Origin: Trichoderma breve
Taxonomy: Eukaryota; Ascomycota; Sordariomycetes; Hypocreales; Hypocreaceae
Reading direction: 5' to 3'
NCBI RefSeq assembly: GCF_028502605.1
Contig: NW_026611593.1
Coordinates: 2,907,501-2,971,500, forward strand
Length of the DNA stretch: 64,000 nucleotides
Below the pieces are notes generated by a model, which was given only the letters and a program-made list of their open reading frames with translations, was not told the origin of the DNA and made no database searches. Position 1 is the first letter of the stretch, and every line of letters begins with the position of its first letter. The translations under genes were made by a program, and so were the position numbers. Of the stretch, positions 12,807-24,012 are shown piece by piece.

Positions 12807-13409
12807 CTAGTTTCTTCCAAAGGCTGGGAAAGGACCGCAACGAGGCAAATTGTCTCCTGGAGAGAAGCCAGAAGAAAAGCCAGAAGCCCCTGAATAACCA
12901 TGTGCTGGAGTAACCCCCGGGCCACACTCAGCGCATGACGCTGTTGGTGGGGGGGCATAGCCAGCCGAATCTCGATATGCTCCAGGGGTAAGATTGGCAT
13001 CAAGTGACGATGCCGCTGAGGTGCTCTTCTGTCTATCTCTCCAACGAGGAGTCCTGCTTCGACCGCGTTCCCGACGGTCCTCAGGCTGAACAATCCAGAA
13101 TAATTGCGTGTTGCGACCAAAGAAGTCCCATATGGAGGCACTCTGTCCGCGCCTCTTCTCCTTTCTCGTCATCTTCTTCACTGTGGTTGGGAGCGAGGCT
13201 CCTGCGGCATAGGCGATGAATCTTAGAGGAAGTCCTTTCTCTCTGGGAATTGCCAGGTATCCGGTGTCCCATTTGCTTTTGGAGCTGCTATAGGAACTGG
13301 AACTATTTGTGCTTGAGGCTGGTCGGCTTTCAGACGATGAGGTTGATGTGGAAGCGGAGGTGGAGGTAGAGGGGGAGGACATGTTGTTGACGCCGCATGA
13401 AGAGCACAT
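12807..13409 (-). CDS. Hypothetical Ser-rich protein, doubtful
   Basis: An uninterrupted 200-codon ORF, convergent with the NLR gene 300 bp away. I do not recognise it. The N-terminal 50 residues are dominated by Ser and Thr. A more ordinary middle follows, with a basic KKMTRKEKRRGQ patch and SIWDFFGRNTQLFWIV. The C-terminal third is rich in Gly, Pro and Ser with scattered Cys (CAECGPG, PRCGPF). There is no signal peptide or membrane segment. Low complexity and lack of a known domain make a chance ORF possible; the length and the ordered middle argue for a real gene. An overlapping ORF in another frame starts at 13438. Confidence 0.4.
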   Translation of the reverse strand: MCSSCGVNNMSSPSTSTSASTSTSSSESRPASSTNSSSSYSSSKSKWDTGYLAIPREKGLPLRFIAYAAGASLPTTVKKMTRKEKRRGQSASIWDFFGRNTQLFWIVQPEDRRERGRSRTPRWRDRQKSTSAASSLDANLTPGAYRDSAGYAPPPTASCAECGPGVTPAHGYSGASGFSSGFSPGDNLPRCGPFPAFGRN

Positions 13410-14514
13410 TGGTGGATTGTGTTCCGTGGGCGATGCAACTTCTTTGTTCCCGCTTATACTTTAATTAAACAGATTAACGCGAGTTCCTAACGCGAGTTCC
13501 TGACACCGCTCTGATAAAGTGCGAAGGAAATGAATGATGAAGTTCGAGATAGGCACAAGCAAGAGCTGTGTTTATCTTGACGCTCACTGGGAGAACGGAT
13601 TGGCAAAGAGCTGACATGTGGGCAGTGTGTAGCAGTCACACAACATCTATCCATATGTCTATCTGCTGCTCGTTTGGTCAGGTGGTGAGGACGTCATGCC
13701 GTGCAATGTTACCGCTATAGAGTGCATACTTTCAAGCAAATAACCGTACGCATGGTGAGTGCGGGCTCTATAAAGCGGCCCAACGCAAACCTCATTCCAT
13801 GATGGACAGTGAAACTGCCGTAGTTGCGTAGTCGGGCGCTTTACAAACGCTAGAAGATGAAGAATGACGGCTGGATGCAGGACGTTAAGAGTCATGAGCT
13901 TCCCCCGCTTGTGAGACCGATTCGCGAGAGTTGATAATGACGAATACGCGGCGGGAAACCATCAATGTTCAAACTATATACGAACATTTGGCTTGATGCA
14001 ACAAAGTAATTGGGCTATAGAGGACGTGCAAGTGAAACGGCGTAGATGCACACAGCATCTAATCAAGACATGGCCACAGATGGCAGCACACATAACCGAG
14101 ACAAACAGACTGTTTGCATCTCTGGTTCGCTCCTCAAACAACCCACGAGACAGGGCAATCTGACAAAGTCAGAATGCAAACACCCAGCGGGACAGAGCTT
14201 ATTAGAACAAGAGTGAATCAAACTCCCGTAGCAAATGTCGTCATCATTTCATCTAACACAAGATAAACTATATACAATAAGAAGAAGAAAAGTGGTAAAC
14301 CAGCAACCTGTGCTGTCTAAAATACAATAAACAAACACCCTTGATTGCCTCCTCGGTGGGTGTCTTGTCGTTGACGACGTATCATGTGCTTCTTGGGTAT
14401 ATCATCCCTATCCTAAATTCGTAGGGGCTCTGTTTGCTCCCGGCGTTTTTAAACATCTTTCGGGAATTTTTATTTGTTTCTTTTTTGCATCTTCGTCTTC
14501 TGCCGATCAGCACT
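13410..14514. other. Intergenic region
   Basis: No convincing gene. A short direct repeat containing 'gcgagttcct' lies at about 13477-13501. The segment next to 14515 is the probable 3' UTR of the X325 gene. Confidence 0.45.
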
Positions 14515-15269
14515 TCAAAGATCATCGATGAAGACGCCCTTTGAGATGGTAATGGTCTCAATATCGGCAAATCCAATGTCGGACGAGTTGAAGCAGTTGG
14601 TGCCGTTGACGGGCGCAAGGCGTTTGTCACCGGGATCGACAAAGGTAATATCGACACACTGTTTCACCCCTCATTGTCAGTCTTGCACAAGAACATTCTG
14701 AGCATCAAATAAAACTTACCGAGAACAAAGAAGCTCCGTGCTGGGCATTCATGAGGACCTGAATCGTCGCGTTGACGCCGGCCTTGATACCAATGTCGGA
14801 AGGGTTCGGAATCTGCACCTTGTCCAAGCAAATAGTGCCCGGGAAGGGATTGTTGCTGGGGCCGACGATGGAAAAGGGCGGCACGATCTGATGCGACATC
14901 TCGAGCGGTCCGCCATCGGGGCCGTCGGTTCCCATGCCCAAGTTGACCTGCAGCATGGCCGTTGCGTGGCCGACGAACCAGCCGGGCTGGAAGGATATCG
15001 GGCCTCCGGTGGTGGGCCAGTATGTGCGGTTTGTTGTCAGAGGGATTCCGCCACCTGGGGGAGCATTTGATGTTAGTTGTTGGGTCAGGTTATTAGTTGA
15101 GGCTGCTTGAGAGCTTACAAGGATACATCCACTGCATGCCGTAGGGAAAAGTGTCGTTTGTGATGAGATTGTCGCCTCGCCACCCGGGATAGACAATGAC
15201 GGTATGCGCCCACGACAGAAGCGGGAGGGCAAAGAGGCAGAATGCCGCCAGAAAGCCTCTCGCAGACAT
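14515..15269 (-). CDS. Secreted X325/BIM1-like copper-binding protein
   Basis: Exons 15269-15119, 15054-14720 and 14658-14515, all GT-AG, 209 residues. A signal peptide (MSARGFLAAFCLFALPLLSWA) is followed directly by HTVIVYPGWRGDN, so cleavage would expose an N-terminal His. This is the hallmark of the LPMO-like X325 family (Cryptococcus BIM1 and relatives), which binds Cu(II) through the N-terminal His, a second His and an Asp. Candidates here are the His in GWFVGHATAML and an Asp in the C-terminal CVDITFVD region. Four N-glycosylation sequons (NDT, NRT, NAT, NSS) and a Cys set fit secretion. Many family members carry a GPI anchor, but this one ends IDDL without a hydrophobic tail, so it is probably soluble. 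The role is copper handling at the cell surface or outside the cell. It is not expected to oxidise polysaccharides, despite the LPMO-like fold. Confidence 0.88.
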
Positions 15270-17782
15270 TTTTGATGATGTGATGTTGTTGTTTACTTGT
15301 CGGAGTAATGTATTCGTCGATATTTCAACTGTTTAATGCCGATGTGCAGGTGTTGTAGATGAAGTGATGTACTCGTATGCACGGAATTCCCACTTTATTA
15401 ATGCTGTTGGTTCGCGCTCGATTCGGAGGTTTTTTACGTTGCAATCGATGTAACGGCGTGGGAAGAGGCGAATGTCTAGCTCCGGACGGTATGGAATCAA
15501 GACAGAGGCAGAGGCGACAAATAGATAATCAAAGCAAAGCGAAGAGGGATAATGTCATTAAAGTCAGAGTCGATGCTGTTGCTGTTGTCAGTGTTTAAGA
15601 GAGAGAAGAGATGAGGGATGTAAAGATGTAAGCACTCGGCCGTGCATGTGCCTTTGCTTTAGTACAAGCACCTACAACGTCCCGAACCCCGGAGAAAAAG
15701 CCATTGGATCTCTGGCTAACCGCTGAGCAATTCTGCTTTCTCCATTATCCAGACTATCCAGGGATCCGCGTGCTTCACACGGCCCAATCGCAGGCCAGAC
15801 TGAGACTCTCCGCTAGGCCAATGTCCGACTAGGCGCTTAGATGCATGTAACCTCTGGCTATTTATAGGACCAGAATGCATTTATTGTTTAGCCCCGGAGG
15901 CGACATCCTGGTCGTATAGATTGCATGGGTTTGGCAAAAAAGATTCTTTCTCTTCTCTTTTACAGGTAGTTTTCTCTTTTTCTCTGTCTCTTTGAGGCTC
16001 CCAGTAAGAGGGATTGACGGTGATGGAACAGTGTCAAAGCTAGATGTAAGACAAAACAGGGGACTTTCTCTGCTATTGGCTAACATTTCACGCCATGATG
16101 ACGGCGTCACTCGACTAACTGTGCTGCTAACATGGTTTCCCTCATTCATCCGTTTATACTTCTGACGGTTTGCACTTTTTGCTCGAGGCCGGCTTCACGA
16201 CAGAGCGCTAACGAGGTCTAGGTATTGCCAACTTTTAGCTCCGGCGCCAACTAGCCGTTTTTGCATGTACAAGTACGACGTATCCGGTATGATGGCGTCC
16301 CACTTGTGTCCAATACAGCTCCCCACGACTGGGTATCTATCTCCATGCGAACTATCGTGGAAGGCATGCAATTTGTTTTCAATTTAAATGTGACGCGTAA
16401 TTCCCTTTTGGTCATTAATGAATTGCCATCTTGGTGTATATCCCGCAAGGAAGCTGGAGTCATTTGTAATCCACCAATCCAGCAAATACAAGGTAAACAA
16501 AGTAGAAGAGTATAAGCCTTAAATCTCCATTACTTCGGCATGATGATGAATCCGAGGCGTAGACAGATGCGTTTTTAAGCAGTGAGCTGTAGTATGAAGC
16601 TGTGATATGGCTTCACCAAGAAGAGAGATGTAAATTTTTGTCGTCTTGTCTACCAGATATCGAACTACCTCTAGATTCTCCGCCATCCACATGGGTATAT
16701 CTGCATCATCACCAGACAGGCAGCTGCATTGTCACGTTCTCCATCCCATCTGGCGGAAAAGATCCCGACTCTAAAAATAGCTCATCGTTCAATACTACTC
16801 GTACAAGGTGCTATCAATATGGAGTCCTCCCGCAGTATACCTATCCTGGACGACTGACCAAGTGCTGATGGCTGCATCACGGCGCTACTCAGCTGCAACT
16901 AAACCTACTTCCTTGCCGTAATCTAGTCCTGAATGGTACAGAATCCGGCACGAACACATACCATTTACCAGAAAGAAACGAGTCTTGATTCTTTATTCCA
17001 GGCCATGGAGTCGGTTAATTTCCGAATCGAGTGCATCTGGGGATGTTCATGTTGGTGATGAGATGACAACCTCGCTCTGAGTGGTCACTCTCATGCATCT
17101 ACATCTCAATTAACAAAGCAATCACATCTTGGTCTCCATCTCTGGTAGACTTTTTTGCTATGAGGCCATATAGTGTCGGCATAACAATTTGCCCGCTGGT
17201 TATGATGCCACCACTGCAACGTACGTGGATCTCGAGAGGAGAAACGGTGTAAGTTGCCGGCTGTGGCGGCGAGACGAGGCATTTGCTGGGTAAAATGGCT
17301 CCAGAATATGAGCAAACCGTAGACATAAACGGAAATGGACACTTACCAAAGGTAGAGTACGATATGCTCATCACCATCAACACCTGGATGATTCCACATG
17401 GAAGCATGACTATCCATGTGTTCATGCATTCTACTGCCCATGTAGTGAGATGTTTAATCAGGCAGGGAAACATTCAGTCTACCAAAAGACAATCCTACTC
17501 GTTTCCATCACATTTCTTCAACTAGCACCCCCTCTCTGCCAAGGATTGAGCCTTGGCTCGTGGCATGAGGTGAAAATCCCTGGTCTCGGCGTATCCACCA
17601 TACCTTATGCGAGCAGATAGGCCAACTCGACGTACTATGCGAGCTTGTTCAGAGGGGAAAAGAAGACGAGATAAACTTAAGACTGTTTGAAGTTTTGTTG
17701 AGAGCTATCGTTTATGCTCTCTAATCATTACTATTAACTAAGTGTATAGTCTACCGTATCCTGCTGACCAAAATCCATGCCA
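15270..17782. other. Intergenic region between the X325 and chitinase genes
   Basis: About 2.5 kb with only short ORFs. One minus-strand ORF (17473-17099) has a hydrophobic start and a possible 61-nt intron, but no recognisable domain in any spliced frame, so it is not annotated. No repeat or RNA gene was seen. Confidence 0.45.
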
Positions 17783-19115
17783 TTAGATCGTAATGCCCAC
17801 CTCGATATCCAACTTGGGTTGCATAGCCTTGACTCCAGCCTGCATCGCCTTGAACCGACTCCAATCATAGCTATCCTGCGCCAACGCCCATGCGAAAACA
17901 CCACCCAGTCCCTTCGGCACGACGATGTCCTTGAACTTGCGAGCAGCAAACTCCGCCGTATCCCACGTCCAGAAGATTTCCTTCTCAGAATCCCACCACC
18001 ACTGTCCACCCAGTTCCTCGTCTGCGATCCCGTTGGCGACGGCGTGCTCGAGAGCGCCGGCATAAGTCGATGTTTCAAAGGTGATGGCACCGGAAAGGCC
18101 GGTGTCGTTGCCTTCGGCATCCTCGAGCACGGCGGTTGGGCAGCCAACGGGAGTGGTACAGTTGACGCCGGGTGCAGTGGTGAAATACTTTGCGTAAAAG
18201 GCGAAACCGAGGTTGATCTTGCTGGGGGACAGGCCGCGCTCGATGTAAGTGGTGACGGAGGCGAGAGAGTTGGCGACTCCCGAGTGGTGGGTGGTTGTGT
18301 TCATACGACGCATCATGAGGTCGTAAGTCATGACCTAAAAGTTTGTTGTTAGTTTGATTCAAAGTAATAACTAAGCACGACAGAAGTAGAGACACTCACG
18401 TTGACAAAGTCGACAATGTGGTTAATCTTGGCCACATTCTCGGGCGTGTAGCCAATCATGTCCTCGACTCGCCCCGGGGCAGCAATAGACAGCTCAATAT
18501 CTGCTCCAACGGCACTCTTGATCTCCTGGAGGAAGAGCGGGAAAGCATCAATCTCCCAGACCTTTTCCGAGTTGGGAGTCTGGATGTAATCTTGGCCGTT
18601 TCCACCCGGGAACTCCCAGTCAATGTCTATTAAACTGTCAGTGACCATAATATATATATATATATATACAAACTACATCTACTCACCAACGCAGTCGTAG
18701 CCCAGTCTCTTGACCGTAGCAGCGACATTCTTAGCATATGTTCGGCGTGTCTGCTTCGTCTTGGCACCAGCACTGAAGCCAGCCGTGTCTCCCCATCCAC
18801 CAATAGCCATGCAAATCTTGGTGCCCTCGTCGAAAAGAGCACGGATCTGGTCCAATGGCATGAATGGCTCATACTGCTCGCCATCAGTGAACAAGGTCGT
18901 TCCGGCGAAAGCTGTAGTGACATGGGTGACACCCGCAGTCACGGAGCGATCGGGCAAGTTTTGCGTGTCCCATCTGTAAATTTATTAATACGAGAATAAC
19001 CACAAGATTATCATCAAAGAAGCAATACTTACTGATCGAAGTACATGAGGTATCGAGGTTTCGCCATCGCGCCAGTGACGGCGACGGCTGCAGCCGCAAG
19101 AGTAGAGGTACGCAT
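17783..19115 (-). CDS. Secreted GH18 chitinase
   Basis: Exons 19115-19033, 18973-18687, 18626-18400 and 18334-17783, all GT-AG, 382 residues. A signal peptide (MRTSTLAAAAVAVTGAMA) is followed by KPRYLMYFDQW. The TIM-barrel motifs are intact: the chitin-binding strand MAIGGWGD and the catalytic DxxDxDxE as DCVDIDWEFPG, with the acid at about Glu128. The substrate-binding VMTYDLM and the late GGQWWWDSEKE are also present. The enzyme cleaves beta-1,4-GlcNAc chains by substrate-assisted retention, for cell-wall remodelling, nutrient use or attack on other fungi. No carbohydrate-binding module is present. It encodes only the catalytic domain, so it is not a subgroup C (LysM-bearing) chitinase. Confidence 0.93.
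18650..18668. repeat. TA dinucleotide run inside a chitinase intron
   Basis: A pure alternating AT run of about 19 bp lies inside the intron 18627-18686 of the GH18 gene and makes up about a third of it. Confidence 0.9.
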
Positions 19116-20591
19116 CTTGAATCAAATTGAGCCTGATGAATAGGAAACGAAATTGAGATGTAGCAACTTGAGTATCGAATTTATGGAAAGACGGAAAAAC
19201 AAAAGCTTTTTAAATAACATCGCTCCAGAGACTGTCGATCGATCCCAGGATAAAGTAAAGCCGCCATAAAACTTACACAACAACGCAAACTTTACCCTCA
19301 GGGGTCTTTGTTTCACCGACCAAAAAGACCAAAAAGACAAATGCAAAAATGCTAGCACCATGGCAAAACTATCGAGTAGCGCCATAATACGGGATAAGCC
19401 GACCCTTGCTAGACTTTGCTTTGAACCCTGTATCGTTGCAACGTCGTAATTTCACTCGGCGACTCGGTAATATGTTTTTGTCTTTTTCACGATCTGTCCG
19501 TCGATTGCCGTTGCTTGGCTTGGTGTTGCTCTCCACATCATCGATTGACGGCTCGGCGTTTGCTGTTTGGGTTTCGGTACCCATTGAATGGTTTCTCTTT
19601 TAATGTGTAATAATGTAATGGCCGCTATATTTGCACTCATTTGCTTCAGACTGAAACAATTACGGACGTGAGAATGTCTTGTACAACAAGTAGACAAACA
19701 AAGCGTACGTAACCGAAACACCGATATTCGGTAGCCGTTGGACATTTACATCTCCCGAGCATCCGAAGTTGTCTCAGCTACCACCGAGATCCGCCCGATT
19801 TGTACTGAGAGAACAATATCCACGTTGTTGTTGTCAATATTGCTTGTATGGGATTTGCGGAGTTTCGCCAACAACGAGTCAGGAGAATCATCTCATGGAT
19901 AAGCTTACCGTTTAAATTGACCTAGGTCCCCGATGCCTGCCCCGACGGTTCCACATCCAGCCGGGATCGTCGCAACACCAGATGATACAAATTAACTAGG
20001 ATAATGAGCTAAGCAACCTCTGATTGAAGTTAAGTCTCTACGGAATCTATTATCAATATCTTGGTTCCTAGTCATACAATCCATGAAGTGCTCCAGGCAA
20101 CGTCAGATTTTGCGGGCTGTCTGATGCGCCCATCTTTTAAGAGTTGCAAGTTCCTGGACAAGTCATTTCGTCAACCCCTTTTCACCCACATTAGTCCCAT
20201 GGAAACCACAACTACAACTTGCAAGGCAACTTGTCTAGACCCGGCACGTCTCCTGAGATGACATGATGCATTACCGGAGAGCCGGCAGTAGAGATCGGAA
20301 TTTGATTCCGCTGTCATCATGACCCTGGTCAACTTCAACGACAGCCTCGCAGCGGTATACAAGTCAGCTCATAATGCCGTGTTTGGCTAGTTAAAATGGA
20401 TATAGAGCAACTCAAATTATCGTTTAGAAACGGCATTGGTCAGAATGGTCGCCGAATGGTACCACGTCAATAAGAAACAAGCAAAGCTGAACCAACAACT
20501 CAATTGCCATCTATATACCCCAGTCTAATTCTCTCCCCTCTACACATGTACACATAAACTTCCCATCCAGGCATATCCAAAGCTTGCCCTC
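19116..20591. other. Intergenic region upstream of the chitinase
   Basis: Probable chitinase promoter on the left and 3' flank of the GFA gene on the right. Only short unrecognised ORFs are present. Confidence 0.45.
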
Positions 20592-21053
20592 TTAGTTAGC
20601 CTCTACAGCAACCGCTGGTCCCTCGCCCGTCCCAAAATCCGTCCAGTTCTGCACCGCGCCCTCCACAGCCGGCACCCAACTAGGCCTGTTCCTCGTAAAG
20701 ATTTCCACCTCGGGCACAAACGTCTTGAGAATCTCCTCATCATCCACACACCCAATCTTGACCGCCATCTTGCCCGGGAACCCGCTCGACGTCCTGTACA
20801 GCAAGCTCCCGCATTCTCCGCAGCAGTGGTTCGTCATGAAGTTGCCGCTGTCGACGACGAAGCCCCACGTCTTGAGCTCGCCCTTGACGACTTTGAGAGA
20901 GTCTGTGGAGGTGATGAAGTTGAGCGAGAAGGGGGATGCTCCGGTGAGTTTGCCTTCGTTGGCGCAGTGGCATTTGAACTTTAGTTCTTGAGTGCCTTCG
21001 TAGGTGATGACGTTTGCGCCACAGAGACAAGAAGACTGAGTCATGTTGAACAA
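20592..21053 (-). CDS. GFA/CENP-V domain zinc-binding protein
   Basis: Single exon, 153 residues; an in-frame ATG three codons downstream (MTQSS) is an equally good start. The fold is that of glutathione-dependent formaldehyde-activating (GFA, Mss4-like) proteins. It has CLCG near residues 9-12, KCHC near 27-30, NHCCGECGSLLYR in the middle, and a late VEIFTRNRPSW. These small cytosolic proteins bind zinc; one bacterial member accelerates formaldehyde-glutathione adduct formation, but most fungal members have no proven activity. The usual CHCxxC motif reads CHCANE here, so one expected zinc-site Cys is replaced. A TATAAAA lies about 125 bp upstream. Confidence 0.88.
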   Translation of the reverse strand: MFNMTQSSCLCGANVITYEGTQELKFKCHCANEGKLTGASPFSLNFITSTDSLKVVKGELKTWGFVVDSGNFMTNHCCGECGSLLYRTSSGFPGKMAVKIGCVDDEEILKTFVPEVEIFTRNRPSWVPAVEGAVQNWTDFGTGEGPAVAVEAN

Positions 21054-21710
21054 GGTTGTGATAGAGCTGTCTTTAAGGTTGGTAAGAGTTGATTTGATGA
21101 AGCTGTGAAGGTGTAGTTGAATTCGTAGTTGTTTCTTCTGACCATTGTAAACTAATCATGGCCGAACCGACTTGTTTTATACAAAATCCCAAACCCAAGA
21201 GTTTCTCCTGTTCTTCACAATAATGTTCTTTTACACGATGCTGACATTTTGAGCGACAAGAGGCCGATTGCCTGATTTGGCAAAACCACTCTAAATGGGT
21301 AAATATTTCCCGATGAAGAAATCGTTTCCTCTTAGCTGCGACGGGTCAACTGCCACTGAAACTCCATTATAAGTGACAATGGACCAAGTAATTATCAGAC
21401 GATATCATGTAAAGCGTCAATTATAAATCCGATCGTTAATTCAACCGAGGTATCTTTTGTCTTGTGTGCCGAGAAAGGTGAATGAGACATTTTGTAAGCC
21501 AGTCATTAGAAAGCTCAACAGACAACAACATTATTGAAGCGGCCCTTTTGCGGAGACTTTAACAAACCATCATCTTCGATAAACAAGACGCTGCCACATC
21601 AAATTCACAGTAATTGTATCAATGGTTAACATGAAACTTCATTTCAACGTACCGATATATAAATCCCTCCTTCGCACTCAAAACCTCGCCAAGGGCAATC
21701 CACGTCCCTG
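21054..21710. other. Intergenic region upstream of the GFA gene
   Basis: It contains the GFA gene's probable promoter and the 3' flank of the dehydrogenase gene. No further gene is seen. Confidence 0.5.
21175..21181 (-). promoter_or_regulatory. TATA box of the GFA gene
   Basis: TATAAAA on the minus strand, about 122 bp before the ATG at 21053, in a plausible core-promoter position. Confidence 0.4.
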
Positions 21711-22934
21711 TCATGCACTCCCCTTCTTAATAACATTAAACAACTCTTCACCCTTCAATTGTCGAAAAAGATTATCCTGAAGAATCTTATACGCCCGCAT
21801 AACCGTCTGCGTCGTAGAAGAACTAATATGCGGCGTGATAAAAACATTCGGCAACCCCCAAAGTTCACTCTCCGTAGGCAAAGGCTCCGGATCAGTAACA
21901 TCCAAAGCCGCACCCAAAAGGCCACCGCCAGCCGCTCCCTTCTTCAGCGATGCGATCAATGCTTCTTGATAAACGACCGGGCCACGCGCAACGTTGACCA
22001 AGAGAGCAGGGCTGTTGGCATTAAGGATAGAAAGCTCTTCCTCGCCAATCAAGTGCTTCGTAGCCGGCGTCAACGGGAGGGCGAGAACCAAAATATCCAA
22101 GTTTTGGGAGAGAAACTTGTGAAGATCATCTCGGGACTGGCCGTGGAAGTAAGCGCTTGGAATTGTGCCATCTGGATCGCCAGAGCCAGCTTGGTACCAG
22201 TTTCGGTCCTTGCGATCCTCGGCTGTAAGACGCGGACGAGAGTTGTAGACAACAACGTCCATGCTAAAAGCCTGTGCGAGACGCGCCACTTGGTGTCACC
22301 AATGTTAGTAAGAAATAACTATACAAGGCGTTTCTCTTATCATGAAAAAAGTAAAAGGTCAATACGCACCTTGTCGGCCAATGGATCCGTATCCAACAAT
22401 ACCAATCTTCTTCCCATCCAACGTAAAAGGCGGCGGCGCCGAGCTACCCCAAGTCCTCTTATTCTGCAAATCTTTATACTGAAACAGCTGTCGAGTCAAC
22501 CCAAGGACAGATCCCATGACCCATTCTGCGAGAGCAATGCTAGGCCCGCCCGTCGAAGTCGTAATAGTAATCTTTGGGTCCTTAAACACCGCCTTGTGAG
22601 CGACGTGATCAGTTCCAGCGACGCTGAAATGGATGTAACGCAAGTTAGGAGCATCAGCAGGATCAGGAACAACACCAAAAGTCATCAAGTGTGTTGCTTC
22701 ACGCAAGATTTCTATAAGTGGCAGCGTTATTAGTGAGAATAGAGTCCATAGTTTATAATGTGTATCTTGTCACGCACCTGGTGGGATGTACATGTCCTGC
22801 TTGACAAAGGCCTCAGCAGGCTTAACTTCATGACGCAAAAACGTAACCTTCAAGTCCGGAAACGCTCCCTGAAAGGCCTTCAGAAGAGGTTCCGGCTTAG
22901 GGAAAGGAAGTGTCATTAACAAATGGCCCGCCAT
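21711..22934 (-). CDS. D-isomer-specific 2-hydroxyacid dehydrogenase
   Basis: Exons 22934-22778, 22711-22370 and 22288-21711, all GT-AG, 358 residues. The NAD(P)-binding Rossmann motif is GIVGYGSIGRQ. The catalytic triad of the family is present: Arg in NVARGPVV, Glu in DPEPLP, and His in ITPHISS. The enzyme interconverts a 2-keto acid and its D-2-hydroxy acid using NAD(P)H and is probably cytosolic. The substrate cannot be read from the sequence; glyoxylate/hydroxypyruvate-type reductases are among the relatives. The start MAGHLLMTLPFPKPEP is chosen because it matches the family's first strand. An in-frame ATG at 23039 would add 35 unlikely residues. Confidence 0.92.
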
Positions 22935-24012
22935 GATTGGACAACTGGGGATATGTTTCAATACAGCCAAAGTGTGTCTACTATATGCAAACGCATCTAG
23001 ACCTACACAACATCCTACACTCTGGAAATGGCCAACCACTCATGTTTATACCCGAACTTCTCCTCACAGATTAACAAGGCAAGCGACAGTTACCCAATCC
23101 ATCCCCTCAATTTGTAAGCACGCCAGTAACAGTTAGCGGCAAAAAGCCACTTCACGACGACTTTCCTACCAATTGCTGCAAAATTGGTGGAAACGTGTTG
23201 AGTAATCAGAGGGCTTTTAAAAGCAAAAAGTCCGTTGTAAGTCTTTAATATTCACGTTGATTAGAAGCCGTTATACCCGCGGGAATAAAAAAAAAACTCT
23301 CAGCGAGATCCGTCGGAGTCGCTCTTGTTTTTTAATCCTCGGAATCCTGATATGAGGAGGTTACAAGACGGTTTAGTTTGTCACGGTGGTTGCCTAAATT
23401 ATTCACGACATGTTCACGGCGTGTTCACGGCATGTTTCACGTTGGCTATTCAACATTCCAGCAACTTCATATCCTGATAGAGACAGTATTGAGCCTGCCT
23501 GATACTAGTGTACTCGAGTTACTTGCTCCTATCGTTACGTTTCTCTTATATCAATGCCTTTTACTACACCACCAAAGCGTCCCACCTCGTCGGTCATAGA
23601 TCAAGTTCCGTGAAGCCATCTCACATATTCTACAGAATAGCACTAGCATAAGAGGATATCGGCTAGTTCAATAGCCAATAGCATCTTTCACTATGTAAAA
23701 GAGCACGCAATTCACTGAGCCGCTTATCCTCGGAATCTTATGCTAGCAGTTTATAAGAATGCTCAACTCGTCACAAAGGTTGCCTAACAGCCGCTGATTG
23801 CGACAACATGCTTTGTAAATCTCCCTACAGATTATAAACCTTTCAGATGACGAATGTAGGCAGCATTGACTTGCGCAAGGCAATGTGTATCTACACTATC
23901 CACTGTCAAACTACCTATGTAGATAACAGGTACAACATTCAGTGTGTCAATTTGAGGCAACGTAAGCAACAACGGAAGTAAACACGGGTCCGTCTCACAT
24001 CAACATTTCTCT
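22935..24012. other. Intergenic region with weak repeated words
   Basis: No gene is seen. Short imperfect repeats occur: three 'gttcacg' units near 23400-23440, and a phrase 'ctcggaatc...gtcac...ggttgccta' found at about 23338-23395 and again at about 23728-23788. This could be a decayed element, but there is no protein trace and no clear ends. Confidence 0.35.

Noticed and set aside
17099..17473. Possible small secreted Cys-containing protein on the minus strand
   Set aside because: It has a hydrophobic start and a possible 61-nt GTAAGT...CCAG intron, but neither the spliced nor the unspliced readings give a recognisable or balanced protein.
21759..22733. 324-codon + strand ORF opposite the dehydrogenase gene
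   Set aside because: Antisense shadow; the minus strand carries all the catalytic motifs and correct splice phases.
23230..23900. Possible decayed transposon
   Set aside because: Only short repeated words were found; no terminal repeats, target duplication or protein trace.
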